DNA from: Clostridiales bacterium NK3B98
GTDB lineage: Bacteria; Bacillota; Clostridia; Oscillospirales; Oscillospiraceae
NCBI GenBank assembly: GCA_000421005.1
Contig: ATWA01000022.1
Coordinates: 1-36,069, forward strand
DNA length: 36,069 nucleotides
Direction of reading: 5' to 3'
Shown: positions 14,219 to 22,311 of the stretch, piece after piece
Position numbering within the stretch: position 1 is the first letter of the stretch
Layout of the letters: each line of letters starts with the position of its first letter
The notes under the pieces: model-generated
Told to the model about the DNA's origin: nothing
Databases searched by the model: none
Seen by the model: only the letters and a program-made list of their open reading frames with translations
Translations under genes and position numbers: made by a program

Positions 14219-16150
14219 TCAGTCCTCCAGTTCTTCCATCGTCCCGAAAGTCCTGCCTGCGGATGCCTCTGCCACCAGGGGGAGGTCGAACTCCGGGAAC
14301 GGCTGCGGTTCCATACACGACTTGATGTAGGAAACAGCCTCCGTGAGTTTCCCCTCCGGGATGATAAAGGTCAGTTCGTCATGGATCTGCAGGATCGGTT
14401 TCAGCCACGGCCTCTCCGGCAGCCCCTCAAGGAGCCTGCCAAGGGACAGCTTGATGATGTCCGCCGCCGTGCCCTGTATCGGGGTGTTCATGCTGCACCG
14501 CTCGGCAAACGACTTCTTCCCCCAGTCGTCAGACCGGATATTCGGGAGGTAGCGCCTCCTGCCGAGCCTTGTCTCGGAATACATCCGCCGTGCGGCATCC
14601 GCCTTCGTCTCCTCCTGCCATGTGACCAGCGCAGGGTAGCCTGCTTTCAGGTTCCGGATGATCTCTTCACATTCACTGACCGATTTATCAACCCCTGCCT
14701 TGAACTTCAGCGTCTTCTGGAGGCCGCGCGGGAACAGGCCGTAGAACGTACCGAAGTTCACGTTCTTCGCGATCGTCCTGCGTTCCTTGTAGTTCTCCGC
14801 ATGCTTGTCCTGGGCCTGGGCATAGGGGATGTTGAATATTACAGATGTAGTGGCGGCGTGGATGTCCCCGCCCGTGCGGTAGGTCTCCATCATGGTCCTG
14901 TCCTGGCAGTAATGCGCCCCTACGCGCAGCTCGATCTGTGAGTAGTCGCAGCTGACGATGAGGTGCCCTTCCGGGGCCCTGATGAAGTTCCGGACGCCGA
15001 TGGGGTCGTTCGTCTTCCGCGGCGCATTCTGGAGGTTCGGGGAATTGCACGAGAACCTCCCCGTGTCCGTGGACAGCGCATAGAAGTTGGGGTGGATGCA
15101 CCCGGTCACGGGGTTCACGTATTTCAGGTAGCCCGTGATGTATGTGGACGTGATCTTGTTCCACTTGCGGTATTCCTGCACGAGTTCGAAAAGGTGCGAC
15201 AGTTCCGGGCGGTTCACGTCACACCACTCCTTCAGCTGGATCATGACCGCATCGTCTGCCGCCTCCCGGTTCTTCTCCGTGGTCCGGAAGACAGGGAGGG
15301 AGAGGTCGTGGAACAGGTACTTCTTGAATTCGTTCGTGCTGCAGTTGCTGCCGATCTTCACGTCCCCGGTGATGCCGGCGATCTCCGTCCGGATCCGTTC
15401 CATCTCCCGGTCAGCCTCCGCCTTCCGCTGCATCATGAGGGGGATGTCCACGGGGACACCGTTGTACTTCATGATCCCGAGGTATACGGATGTCGGGGAC
15501 TCGATGTTCTCCACGATCCACCTGTGCCGGGGGAGGTACCTGTCGAACCAGCCGTTGAAGATATGCATGAGCCGGAGCGCAAAATCAGCATCGGCACAGC
15601 TGTAGCGGATGGTCTCCGGATCTTCCGGGTCCAGTTCGTCAAAGTGCCTGCCCTCCGTGACCGCCTCAAATGACGGCAGCGGTTCTCCGCACAGTTCTGC
15701 CGCCAGCTTTTTAAGGCCGGAGTCGGACAGCTTGCGGAATTCGGTCGCCGTCTTCAGCGTCATCTGGCTTGCGGCGATCGTGTCATACACCGGTGCCTGT
15801 GTCACGATGCCGTACTTATATGCGAACATGGACTCGAAAGCCATGTTGTGAGCCACTTTCACGATCGATTTGTCTGTCAGGAAACCATGCAGGAACGTGA
15901 GGAACTCGTCCCTGTCCATGTTGGGCCCGTTTTTGAAGGCGAACGGTATCATGATCCCTGTCCCTTCCTTCACGCTGATGCTCAGTGCGCAGGGGTGGCT
16001 GCGTGCGGCATCGAGCGCCGCCTTTTCCTCTTCCCGGTACGTTTCGTCCGGGGCTGTCTCAAAGTCATAGCCCGCTTCTGACGCCCCGGCCATATATTCG
16101 TGTATGCCGGCAAGCGTGTTCACGAGCCTGTAATCCGTTTTCTTTTCCAT
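14219..16150 (-). CDS. Family A DNA polymerase with 3'-5' exonuclease (phage)
   Basis: 643 aa. DEDD exonuclease: YDFETAP (D29, E31), VAHNMAFE (99-106) and YSCADADFALRL (183-194). Polymerase: motif A LIVSCDYSQIELRVGAHY (D402), motif B RRTIAKNVNFGTFYGL (457-472) and motif C LQIHDELTF (HDE 590-592). All catalytic residues are present, and there is no 5'-nuclease domain, as usual for phage enzymes. AAGGAG lies seven bases before the ATG. It replicates the phage genome together with the downstream primase-helicase and the upstream helicase. The DUF4406 gene starts four bases after the stop. Confidence 0.95.
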   Translation of the reverse strand: MEKKTDYRLVNTLAGIHEYMAGASEAGYDFETAPDETYREEEKAALDAARSHPCALSISVKEGTGIMIPFAFKNGPNMDRDEFLTFLHGFLTDKSIVKVAHNMAFESMFAYKYGIVTQAPVYDTIAASQMTLKTATEFRKLSDSGLKKLAAELCGEPLPSFEAVTEGRHFDELDPEDPETIRYSCADADFALRLMHIFNGWFDRYLPRHRWIVENIESPTSVYLGIMKYNGVPVDIPLMMQRKAEADREMERIRTEIAGITGDVKIGSNCSTNEFKKYLFHDLSLPVFRTTEKNREAADDAVMIQLKEWCDVNRPELSHLFELVQEYRKWNKITSTYITGYLKYVNPVTGCIHPNFYALSTDTGRFSCNSPNLQNAPRKTNDPIGVRNFIRAPEGHLIVSCDYSQIELRVGAHYCQDRTMMETYRTGGDIHAATTSVIFNIPYAQAQDKHAENYKERRTIAKNVNFGTFYGLFPRGLQKTLKFKAGVDKSVSECEEIIRNLKAGYPALVTWQEETKADAARRMYSETRLGRRRYLPNIRSDDWGKKSFAERCSMNTPIQGTAADIIKLSLGRLLEGLPERPWLKPILQIHDELTFIIPEGKLTEAVSYIKSCMEPQPFPEFDLPLVAEASAGRTFGTMEELED

Positions 16151-16220
16151 AGGTGTCTCCTTATGGCAAAGCCTCCGGAAGGGTATGGCTGCCCTCCCGG
16201 AGTCCTGCGCTTCTCCGTAC

Positions 16221-16979
16221 TTATTTCAGGGGTTCGATGACTTCCCCGGTCTCCGCATCCACGAACGGCGTATCCCCGTCCCCGGCAAGGGATGCAATGG
16301 TGAGGTTTGCCGCATATGCCTTGACCTGCTCCACCATCTGGCTGACCGCCGCCCTTTCGTCCGCGCTGAGCACACGCTCGAAGGTAAAGGCCGCCTGGGA
16401 GTATGCGATGCCGGACGCGCTCGTGGCCTTCTTCAGGCTGACCTTCGTCACCACCTGGGAGAGTTTCCTCCCCTTGGACAGCTGGCGCTTGACGTACTTC
16501 GTGAACTCTTTCAGCGAACCTGTCGGCAGGGACAATACCATCGGGAACAGTTCGTTCTCCATGAGGATGTAGATCATCCTGCGGTTCTTGCATGCCTTAG
16601 CCTGCCCCTCGCCGCTGCCGAACTGGTTATACGGGCAGCTTGCGCAAAGCCCGCCCGGGTCTCCGGTACCCTGGATGCCGTTGAACGAACCGCAGTCCGG
16701 CGGGTTTGACCCGCCCTGGTACTTCTCGCGGTAGAACGCATACGCCGGATGGTGGAGGAGGATAACGCCCTTCACGTCTTTTACCAACTCCGTCTCATCG
16801 TTATCACCGGGGATCTCGAAAGCGGTGGACCCGCCTGCCGGGATCTTGATACGGTCAAAGGTCAGCTGGAGTCCTGCAAGGTCCTCAGCCGCCTCCCCCA
16901 GGGCGTCCGTGTTTGCAAGTGCCGCATAGCCGGATGTTACAGCCATATCTGTAGTCTCAACATTCTTCTTATCTGACAT
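16221..16979 (-). CDS. Conserved phage replication-module protein with Cys cluster, 252 aa
   Basis: Start at ATG 16977-16979 behind GGAGG. A central Cys cluster, PPDCGSFNGIQGTGDPGGLC followed by ASCPYNQFGSGEG and KACKNRR, looks like a zinc-binding module, flanked by sheet-rich regions (GLQLTFDRIKIPAGGSTAFE; YILMENELFPMVLSLPTGSL). Helical and basic stretches follow (TKYVKRQLSKGRKLSQVVTK). I do not recognise a named domain. Its place directly before the polymerase is where many related elements encode a single-stranded-DNA-binding protein, so that role is a guess from context. The C-terminus is acidic (VDAETGEVIEPLK), as in many SSBs. Confidence 0.65.
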   Translation of the reverse strand: MSDKKNVETTDMAVTSGYAALANTDALGEAAEDLAGLQLTFDRIKIPAGGSTAFEIPGDNDETELVKDVKGVILLHHPAYAFYREKYQGGSNPPDCGSFNGIQGTGDPGGLCASCPYNQFGSGEGQAKACKNRRMIYILMENELFPMVLSLPTGSLKEFTKYVKRQLSKGRKLSQVVTKVSLKKATSASGIAYSQAAFTFERVLSADERAAVSQMVEQVKAYAANLTIASLAGDGDTPFVDAETGEVIEPLK

Positions 16980-17048
16980 TTCAATGTCCTCCTGTTTTAT
17001 CGGAATGGGTTTTTACTTCCTGTGTTGCATTGCTGCGTTGTAATAAGG

Positions 17049-17456
17049 TCATCCCTTGCGGACGCCGACAGTCACTTTCTCGTAAGCCGAGACGACGCCT
17101 GCCAGCCACGGCGGGATCTCGTCACCGTTCGCCGCCTTCTGCTCCTTTACGAAGGATGCCAGGGTGTTGGCATTGACGGTCTCGACCACGAGCGAACCGT
17201 AGCCGTTGTCCTTGAGCGTCTGCATGAGTTCGTCCTTGCGGCCGGCAGCCGGGGACGCGAAGAGCCTGGTGTTCAGGTAGAACGTGCTCCCGTTCCGGGA
17301 AAAGCGTTCCACTTCCTGCTCCGCCATCGCATCCGACAGTGCCAGGTCGAGCTGCTCGATCTCGGCATTCACTTCCTTGACCTGGGCGTCCAGTTCCTTC
17401 TTGTGTTCCTTGGCAGCTTTGAGCCGGTCTGCCATCTCAAAGATCTCGTTATTCAT
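17049..17456 (-). CDS. Coiled-coil phage protein, 135 aa
   Basis: Start at ATG 17454-17456 (MNNEIFEMADRLKAAKEHKK) behind AAAGGAGG; the longer frame to 17564 overlaps the helicase and has no site. The first half is a heptad-rich coiled coil (ELDAQVKEVNAEIEQLDLAL). The second half has ETVNANTLASFVKEQ and a C-terminal basic beta segment (YEKVTVGVRKG). The layout resembles Gp157- or Gam-like phage DNA-end-binding proteins in outline only; I cannot assign a family. It lies between the helicase and the Cys-cluster protein, supporting a replication or recombination role. Confidence 0.65.
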   Translation of the reverse strand: MNNEIFEMADRLKAAKEHKKELDAQVKEVNAEIEQLDLALSDAMAEQEVERFSRNGSTFYLNTRLFASPAAGRKDELMQTLKDNGYGSLVVETVNANTLASFVKEQKAANGDEIPPWLAGVVSAYEKVTVGVRKG

Positions 17457-17508
17457 GGCGCGTACCTCCTTTCCACTACCTTCCGGATTTATCAACCCCC
17501 GCGCAGGG

Positions 17509-18954
17509 TCAGTCCCCGAACGGGTTCCGGCCCTTGCGGTAATCGTCAACGAGCGTCTTGGCAAGGTCCACCTTGCTCCGGAGGGAGCGGAGCACTTTGC
17601 GGTCCACAGTCCCCGTGCACGTCAGGTAGATGTAGTGGCAACGCTTCGCCTGCCCCACGCGGTGGATGCGGGCTTTCGCCTGGTCAAAGTTCGACATCGA
17701 ATAATCCAGGGAATAGAACACCATCATGTTCGCTGCTGTCAGCGTGATGCCGAGCCCTGCCGCCGCGATCTGTCCAACGAACACACGGCATTCCGGGTCG
17801 TTCTGGAACCTTGCGACCTCTGCCGCCCGGTCCTTTACACCGCCGCGCACTACGGCATAGGGGATCTTCTTTTTTTGTAGGAGTTCCTCGATATCATTGA
17901 GTTCCGGGACGAACCTTGCCATGACCACGGCCTTCTGCCCCTGGTCAGCAGCGGAATCGAGGATGTCGGAAAGCGCATCCAGCTTTGCCGTGCTGATGCG
18001 GTGGTCCCCGGAGTCATCGTCCGTGACGTGCCCGCCCGTCAGCTGTGAGAGCCGGAGGAGCTTCGTCAGGACGTTCATGGCAGTGACCTCCCCGTCCTTC
18101 AGTTCCGTGAACGAATCCTGTTCCAGTTCCCTGTATGCCTTCATGGCCTTCGGCTCCAGGGCAACGGGCACTACCTCTTCGGTGACCTCCGGCAGGTCAA
18201 GGCACTCCGCCTTCGTAACGCGGTAGGCGATACTGTGCATCCTGCGAAGGAAGTCGTCCAGCATCCACTGCCTGAACCGGGGGATGTGGTTCCCGTAGCC
18301 GACCATGTCGAAGTACTGGTTGCGGAAAGCGTAGAAACTCGTGCCGAACACCCGGCTGTTCAGGAACCGGTATTCCGAGAACACGTCCAGTTCCTTGTTC
18401 GTGATAAGTGTCCCGGTGAGCAGCAGCCGGTAGGACGCACGGTCGCCAAGGCTGTGCATGGCCCTGCTCTGCTTGCTGCGGTTCTCCTTGATCTTGTGCC
18501 CCTCGTCCGCGATGATGAGGTCGGCGTCATACTGGAGCAGTTCCTTTTCAAGGATGCGGGCGGACTCATAATTGACCACCAGTACCTGCAGCCCGTCCCC
18601 GGACACCTCCCGGATCTGCTGCCTTTTCTTTTCGCCTGTCCCCTTAAGGACCGTCAGCGAATACGGGAATGCCGCCATGGATGAAAACTCCTCGTCCCAA
18701 ACCCCGAGGATCGATAAGGGGGCAACGACCAGGACGCGGTTTACAAGGCCGAACTGGTAGAGGATCCCGGCGATACCTATGGACGTAAGGGTCTTGCCGC
18801 AGCCCATTTCCATGAGGAGAGCCACGCCCCTGCTGCGGCTGTCGGAAGGGAGGAGGCCGAACTTCCTGCAGGCAAAGTCGAACGCCGCCTGCTGGTGCAG
18901 GTACGGCCGCACCTTGATGGGCATCGGGAGGGAGGGGTTATTCTGATTCGCCAT
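17509..18954 (-). CDS. SNF2-family DEAD/DEAH helicase (phage)
   Basis: 481 aa from ATG 18952-18954 (MANQNNPSLPMPIKVRPYLH), with GGGGGTGG as ribosome site. Motif I LLMEMGCGKTLTS (GCGKT 51-55), motif Ia VLVVAPLSILGVWDEEF, motif II DEGH (150-153) in LIIADEGHKIKENRSKQ, motif III LLLTGTLITN, motif V AGLGITLTAAN and motif VI QAKARIHRVGQ: a complete two-domain SNF2-type superfamily 2 motor. Such helicases are standard in replication modules of Firmicutes prophages and are thought to remodel DNA-protein complexes. It overlaps the 73-aa gene upstream by 17 bp. Confidence 0.92.
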   Translation of the reverse strand: MANQNNPSLPMPIKVRPYLHQQAAFDFACRKFGLLPSDSRSRGVALLMEMGCGKTLTSIGIAGILYQFGLVNRVLVVAPLSILGVWDEEFSSMAAFPYSLTVLKGTGEKKRQQIREVSGDGLQVLVVNYESARILEKELLQYDADLIIADEGHKIKENRSKQSRAMHSLGDRASYRLLLTGTLITNKELDVFSEYRFLNSRVFGTSFYAFRNQYFDMVGYGNHIPRFRQWMLDDFLRRMHSIAYRVTKAECLDLPEVTEEVVPVALEPKAMKAYRELEQDSFTELKDGEVTAMNVLTKLLRLSQLTGGHVTDDDSGDHRISTAKLDALSDILDSAADQGQKAVVMARFVPELNDIEELLQKKKIPYAVVRGGVKDRAAEVARFQNDPECRVFVGQIAAAGLGITLTAANMMVFYSLDYSMSNFDQAKARIHRVGQAKRCHYIYLTCTGTVDRKVLRSLRSKVDLAKTLVDDYRKGRNPFGD

Positions 18955-19159
18955 GCTGTCCACCCCCGTTCCCGATTTCCTTTATCTCAATGCCCTCCAC
19001 AGTCTTGCCCGGCGTGATGACCAGGACGTCCGTGAACTCACCGAAGAGCAGCTTCAAAAGGCGTTGCGGGAGCCGAAGGGACGTCCCGCTGACCACGCGC
19101 TCTTTTTCACCATTGCGGTTGGCAATACTGACCTGTATCTTGTGTCGCAGATTTTTCAT
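18938..19159 (-). CDS. Small phage protein, 73 aa
   Basis: Start at ATG 19157-19159 (MKNLRHKIQVSIANRNGEKE) behind GGAGG with ten-base spacing. Basic N-terminal half with beta pattern (VSGTSLRLPQRLLKLLFGEF), then VLVITPGKTVEGIEIKEI. No recognised domain. Short proteins of this shape regularly precede the SNF2 helicase in this prophage family, and here the genes overlap by 17 bp. Function unknown. Confidence 0.65.
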   Translation of the reverse strand: MKNLRHKIQVSIANRNGEKERVVSGTSLRLPQRLLKLLFGEFTDVLVITPGKTVEGIEIKEIGNGGGQHGESE

Positions 19160-19296
19160 ATCTATATGTCCTCCTGTCTCTGAACGGATCTGCTGTCCGG
19201 GGGAAGGCTTTCTTCCCCTACTCCTTTGCGGGAAAATCAACCCCTTGCGGGGACTGCCGGGGAGGACTCCGGCAGTATGGCAGACGCCCCATGGCG

Positions 19297-19911
19297 TCAG
19301 CCCTTCCTGGTCCGGCGGCGTTTCACGGGCGTGACCCCGAATGCGTCCGCCACCTTGCCGATCACGTCATTTTTGACATTGAGGACAGCCTGGAGTTTCT
19401 TCTCCTTTCCGGAGGCCGCGACCTCTTCCTTGCGGATCTCTTCCAGCTGTTTCCCCTCGCCGAAATGGGAGAAGAACAGGTTCTGCTGCCGCTCGTTGCA
19501 TTTGATGTCGATGACCTCGCGCACCCTGGCGATATCCGGGTTCTCCTCCACTTCGTCAGCACAGAGGATGTTTGCGGGGTCATCACCCGTCCGGGAGACC
19601 GTATCCCAGGGATCTGTGGCATCTTCACCTTCCGGGTCAGCCTCATAGCGGTTGCGTTTTGCCTCGAACAGCGGATCCTTGTTCTCGTTTTCGTATCGGT
19701 TACCGAGGTCTTCGTCATGGTCCATGCTGTCCAGGAGCAGGATAATCTCCTCGGTAATGCCATCCTTTCCCACCGCCAGGGGGATTCGTTCGTACCGCCC
19801 GGTATCCGGGTTCAGGCGTTCGTAGTAGTACGCCGTGCCATCATCCGCCAGGTAGCACTGCCTGTTGGGGTCATAACTGCTGGTACGTTTCTTCGTTTCA
19901 TCTTTCTTCAT
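19297..19911 (-). CDS. Acidic phage protein, possibly sigma-like regulator, 204 aa
   Basis: Start at ATG 19909-19911 (MKKDETKKRTSSYDPNRQCY) preceded by AAAGGAC; a longer open frame reaches 20073 but would include a terminator hairpin. The N-terminal part (YLADDGTAYYYERLNPDTGR) and the acidic middle (ENENKDPLFEAKRNRYEADP, then DATDPWDTV) match a family in Firmicutes prophages that I recall being annotated as sigma-70-like. The C-terminal half (VREVIDIKCNERQQNLFFSH, then KKLQAVLNVKNDVIGKVADA) could be a region-4-like helix-turn-helix. No sigma region 2 is visible, so 'sigma-like' is tentative. It may regulate early phage transcription. Confidence 0.65.
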   Translation of the reverse strand: MKKDETKKRTSSYDPNRQCYLADDGTAYYYERLNPDTGRYERIPLAVGKDGITEEIILLLDSMDHDEDLGNRYENENKDPLFEAKRNRYEADPEGEDATDPWDTVSRTGDDPANILCADEVEENPDIARVREVIDIKCNERQQNLFFSHFGEGKQLEEIRKEEVAASGKEKKLQAVLNVKNDVIGKVADAFGVTPVKRRRTRKG

Positions 19912-19948
19912 TGCAGTGTCCTTTCCGTCCGGTGCGGGCGGAGGACAC

Positions 19949-19982
19949 AAAAAGAGCCTGTGGTCGAAGATGAACCACAGGC
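19949..19982 (-). terminator. Rho-independent terminator in the leader of the 204-aa gene
   Basis: On the minus strand GCCTGTGGT (19974-19982) and ACCACAGGC (19956-19964) form a perfect 9-bp stem, followed by TC and TTTTT (19949-19953). It lies downstream of the 46-aa gene and only 37 bp before the 204-aa gene start. It would stop early transcripts unless read through, so it may be an attenuator or the end of a small RNA. Confidence 0.75.
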
Positions 19983-20134
19983 CCGGCAGCCGAAAAAGAG
20001 CGCACGAAGTCAACGGTGTGGATACATCTTCATCCAACCGCAGCGTTCTGCTGCGTTTTGGACTCTTATGCATCCCGCCGCCCTTATAGCGCTATTCGGA
20101 CTTTGAGATATTATTGTGGGGTTCCCCCGAAGGG

Positions 20135-20172
20135 GATGGGCGGGCTGATTGGGTAATCCGTCACCGCCCATC
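20135..20172. repeat. Inverted repeat downstream of the 46-aa gene
   Basis: GATGGGCGG (20135-20143) pairs with CCGCCCATC (20164-20172) across a 20-bp loop. A second small hairpin, CCCC-CGAA-GGGG, lies at 20124-20135. No T-run follows on either strand, so these are probably mRNA structures rather than full terminators. They belong to the roughly 270-bp non-coding leader between the 46-aa and 204-aa genes. Confidence 0.5.
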
Positions 20173-20183
20173 AGGATGTGACT

Positions 20184-20324
20184 TTACTTCTTCTTGCCCG
20201 GTCTCGTCTGAGCCAGGGCACTTCCGGCAACGGACTTAGAGTCCTTGCCATAGCGGCTATCCTTCAAAATGCGGCTTGCCTTAGAGGCAACGGCTTTTGA
20301 AGTCTGCTTGCTGTTTTTCGCCAT
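20184..20324 (-). CDS. Small Lys/Ser-rich basic protein, 46 aa
   Basis: A frame from ATG 20322-20324 behind GAGGTGAG to TAA at 20184-20186. The product begins MAKNSKQTSKAVASKASRIL, continues DSRYGKDSKSVAGSALAQ and ends RPGKKK: a compact basic, Ser/Ala/Lys-rich protein. Similar tiny proteins occur in many bacterial accessory regions (from memory) and their role is unknown. It is the first gene after the early promoter and phased repeats at 20378-20442, and on the minus strand it follows the two terminators of the defence operon. It could bind nucleic acid, but no motif proves this. Confidence 0.7.
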   Translation of the reverse strand: MAKNSKQTSKAVASKASRILKDSRYGKDSKSVAGSALAQTRPGKKK

Positions 20325-20377
20325 CGATCTCACCTCACTTTCTTTGCCTTATTTCCAGAATCATCTGAAGCATAGTT

Positions 20378-20442
20378 ACTATATCGCAGAAGGGATTTAA
20401 GAAATATGGTGAGAGTCTGGCGAGAATCTGGGGAAAGTCTGG
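20378..20442 (-). promoter_or_regulatory. Putative early promoter with three 11-bp phased repeats
   Basis: A -10-like TATAGT (minus strand, 20378-20383) has only a poor -35 (TATTTC, 17 bp upstream). Directly behind it lie three exact-period 11-mers on the plus strand: TGAGAGTCTGG (20410-20420), CGAGAATCTGG (20421-20431) and GGAAAGTCTGG (20432-20442). Phased repeats behind a weak -35 are typical of activator sites such as those of OmpR/PhoB-type regulators. The regulator is not identified in this window. Confidence 0.5.
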
Positions 20443-20447
20443 GAAAT

Positions 20448-20476
20448 AAAAAAAACCCTCCGGATAATCCGAAGGG
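20448..20476 (-). terminator. Second tandem terminator of the defence operon
   Basis: Minus strand: CCCTTCGGATTATCCGGAGGG (hairpin at 20456-20476) followed by a run of eight T (20448-20455). It backs up the terminator at 20480-20507 and separates the defence operon from the prophage early promoter. Confidence 0.85.
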
Positions 20477-20479
20477 CAC

Positions 20480-20507
20480 AAAAAAGAAGGGGCTAACACA
20501 CCCCTTC
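20480..20507 (-). terminator. First tandem terminator of the defence operon
   Basis: Minus strand: GAAGGGG (20501-20507) pairs with CCCCTTC (20486-20492), followed by six T (20480-20485). It lies 17 bp after the stop codon of the ABC ATPase gene, closing the operon that starts at the promoter near 29700. Confidence 0.88.
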
Positions 20508-20523
20508 TCTGTGTTGTAGTTAT

Positions 20524-22311
20524 TTAATCTGTATATCCGATTAGAAGTCCATACCGGCCTTCATCTTCTTTATGCGTAAATCTTTCAAGTCTGGCTCCGG
20601 CATAGTCAATGTCCGGAATCTGGTTCTCTGCTATGATTACCTGTCCGAAATCCTGATGTTTGACAAGATACTCGAACAGTCCCTTTCTCATGACAGCACT
20701 GGTATCGCTGCCGCCCTCTTTCAGAGAAAGAATCGGGGAGTCCATGAGCAGAACCCCAAGACTGTGCTTTCCCTTTTCAGACAGATACTGATGGAGTGCT
20801 ATAGCTACTACTGCATTGAGGAATGCCTTATAGCCACCACCATATTTCTGTTTTTTCTTTCCGTTGACAACGATATCAAAATCTTCGCTTTCGAAGTCAA
20901 AATAGCAGTTACTGAACTTATCGAACTGGACCTCCTTAAGAATATTGTTTAGCAGGTCATTAAAATCAGATACAAATTCTGCAGTGAAATTATCCTGCGC
21001 CTTAAAAGCTGCCTGGTCATCCTCGGCATCCTCTACCTTTTTCGGTGTTGTGAGGTATTTCTCGATCCGCTCTATAACATCTTGCTGACTGGAGGAATCG
21101 ACTGCCTCCTGGAGAGTATCTATCTGTTGCTGCAGTTCGATTATGGCTGGCTGAAGATCCTGATTTATCAGGTTCGCCAGTCTCAGGCTCTCTTCCTGGC
21201 ACTCAGCAATACGTTTTTGATATTCAGAGATTTCCCTGTCAATGTCTTTCTCAGCATCCATTACGTCATTGAGTTGCGGAAGGATTCTCTGTAATTCAGC
21301 CTGTGCTGCCTCGGCATATGAAACGCTCTGCTGGGGAGTCATATCTGCCCCGCAGAATGGGCATTTCTCAGGTTCCTTTACGTCTTTGAGTTTCTGCTCA
21401 CCGTCAATGATAAATGTGATCCTCTTGATATCTGAATGATACTGCCCCCGGAGAATCTGATACCGATGCTTCATAAGCGAGGCAGATTTCAATTCCTCGT
21501 TCATTGCAACGATTTCTTCAGAAAGACTCCTTCTCTGTTCCGTTGCCTCTGACATACGGCTTTGGGCATCATTTATCTGCTGCATAAGCACTGCGATTTT
21601 TTCTCTTACCTGCTCCGGTGATAAGATTTCTCTTTTTACTTCCAGTTTCAGTTCGGAGAGGTATTCGAGGTTTTCATTCTTCACCAAGGCCCGGATTTTA
21701 TTTTCGGTATTTTTCTGTTTTGTTCCGGTTTTCTCCTTATACTCCTTGAACTCTTCCTCATTCAGGAAATAGAGGAGTGTGCTCTTCATGGCCGTTTTGG
21801 AAAAAGGTCCGCCACTTGTATAAAAAACGCTTTGACGCCTGTTGATATTTTCCAGGGGAACGCACATCAGATTCAAAAATGACCGGAGCGTTAATGACTG
21901 TCTTACGGCGTTCTCATTTTTGATGACCTTTACATCTTCATCAATACCAAGAATGGTCATCCAGACAGAATTGATCCAGTATTTTGATTTACCAGCCGTA
22001 TACTGATGAGATTCAATCCGGAGGTCGGTACTGTCCACCTGGATCTTTGTACTTCCCAGTTTACGTTCCATCTTTACAGATCCGTGAGGGGTTTCCACTT
22101 CCAGATGTACCGTATCACACCCAGTGCTTTCATCTATCACGAACTTGTCATGATCAAGGCCACACATGAAATCAAAGCTGTCAAGGATCCAGCTCTTCCC
22201 AGTATCATTTGCGCCATGAATGATATTCAGGCCATTTATAAACTCTACGGCAGACTCTTCGATTCCCGGGCCTGTAAACCACAGCTTTTTTATATAATAA
22301 TTACTCTTCAT
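20524..22311 (-). CDS. SMC/Rad50-like ABC ATPase, ATPase of an ABC-three-component system
   Basis: 595 aa from ATG 22309-22311 (MKSNYYIKKLWFTGPGIEES); AGGAGG lies 12 bases upstream, and a TTG further up is less likely. Walker A GANDTGKS (33-40), long coiled coils (about 190-420) interrupted by a zinc-hook-like CPFCGADM (C317, C320), degenerate ABC signature region KKKQKYGGGYK (about 485-495) and Walker B LGVLLMDSPI (518-527). This is the architecture of recombination/repair-type ABC ATPases in predicted three-component conflict systems. It overlaps the small middle gene by 11 bp and is the last gene of the operon. Expected to sense DNA or a phage event and control the partner protein. Confidence 0.8.
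   Translation of the reverse strand: MKSNYYIKKLWFTGPGIEESAVEFINGLNIIHGANDTGKSWILDSFDFMCGLDHDKFVIDESTGCDTVHLEVETPHGSVKMERKLGSTKIQVDSTDLRIESHQYTAGKSKYWINSVWMTILGIDEDVKVIKNENAVRQSLTLRSFLNLMCVPLENINRRQSVFYTSGGPFSKTAMKSTLLYFLNEEEFKEYKEKTGTKQKNTENKIRALVKNENLEYLSELKLEVKREILSPEQVREKIAVLMQQINDAQSRMSEATEQRRSLSEEIVAMNEELKSASLMKHRYQILRGQYHSDIKRITFIIDGEQKLKDVKEPEKCPFCGADMTPQQSVSYAEAAQAELQRILPQLNDVMDAEKDIDREISEYQKRIAECQEESLRLANLINQDLQPAIIELQQQIDTLQEAVDSSSQQDVIERIEKYLTTPKKVEDAEDDQAAFKAQDNFTAEFVSDFNDLLNNILKEVQFDKFSNCYFDFESEDFDIVVNGKKKQKYGGGYKAFLNAVVAIALHQYLSEKGKHSLGVLLMDSPILSLKEGGSDTSAVMRKGLFEYLVKHQDFGQVIIAENQIPDIDYAGARLERFTHKEDEGRYGLLIGYTD

Noticed and set aside
19912-20073. 54-residue N-terminal extension of the 204-aa protein
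   Set aside because: It would translate through the terminator hairpin; a better ribosome site precedes the internal ATG.
20124-20172. Terminator after the 46-aa gene
   Set aside because: Good stems but no T-run on either strand; the nearest convincing terminator is at 19949-19982.
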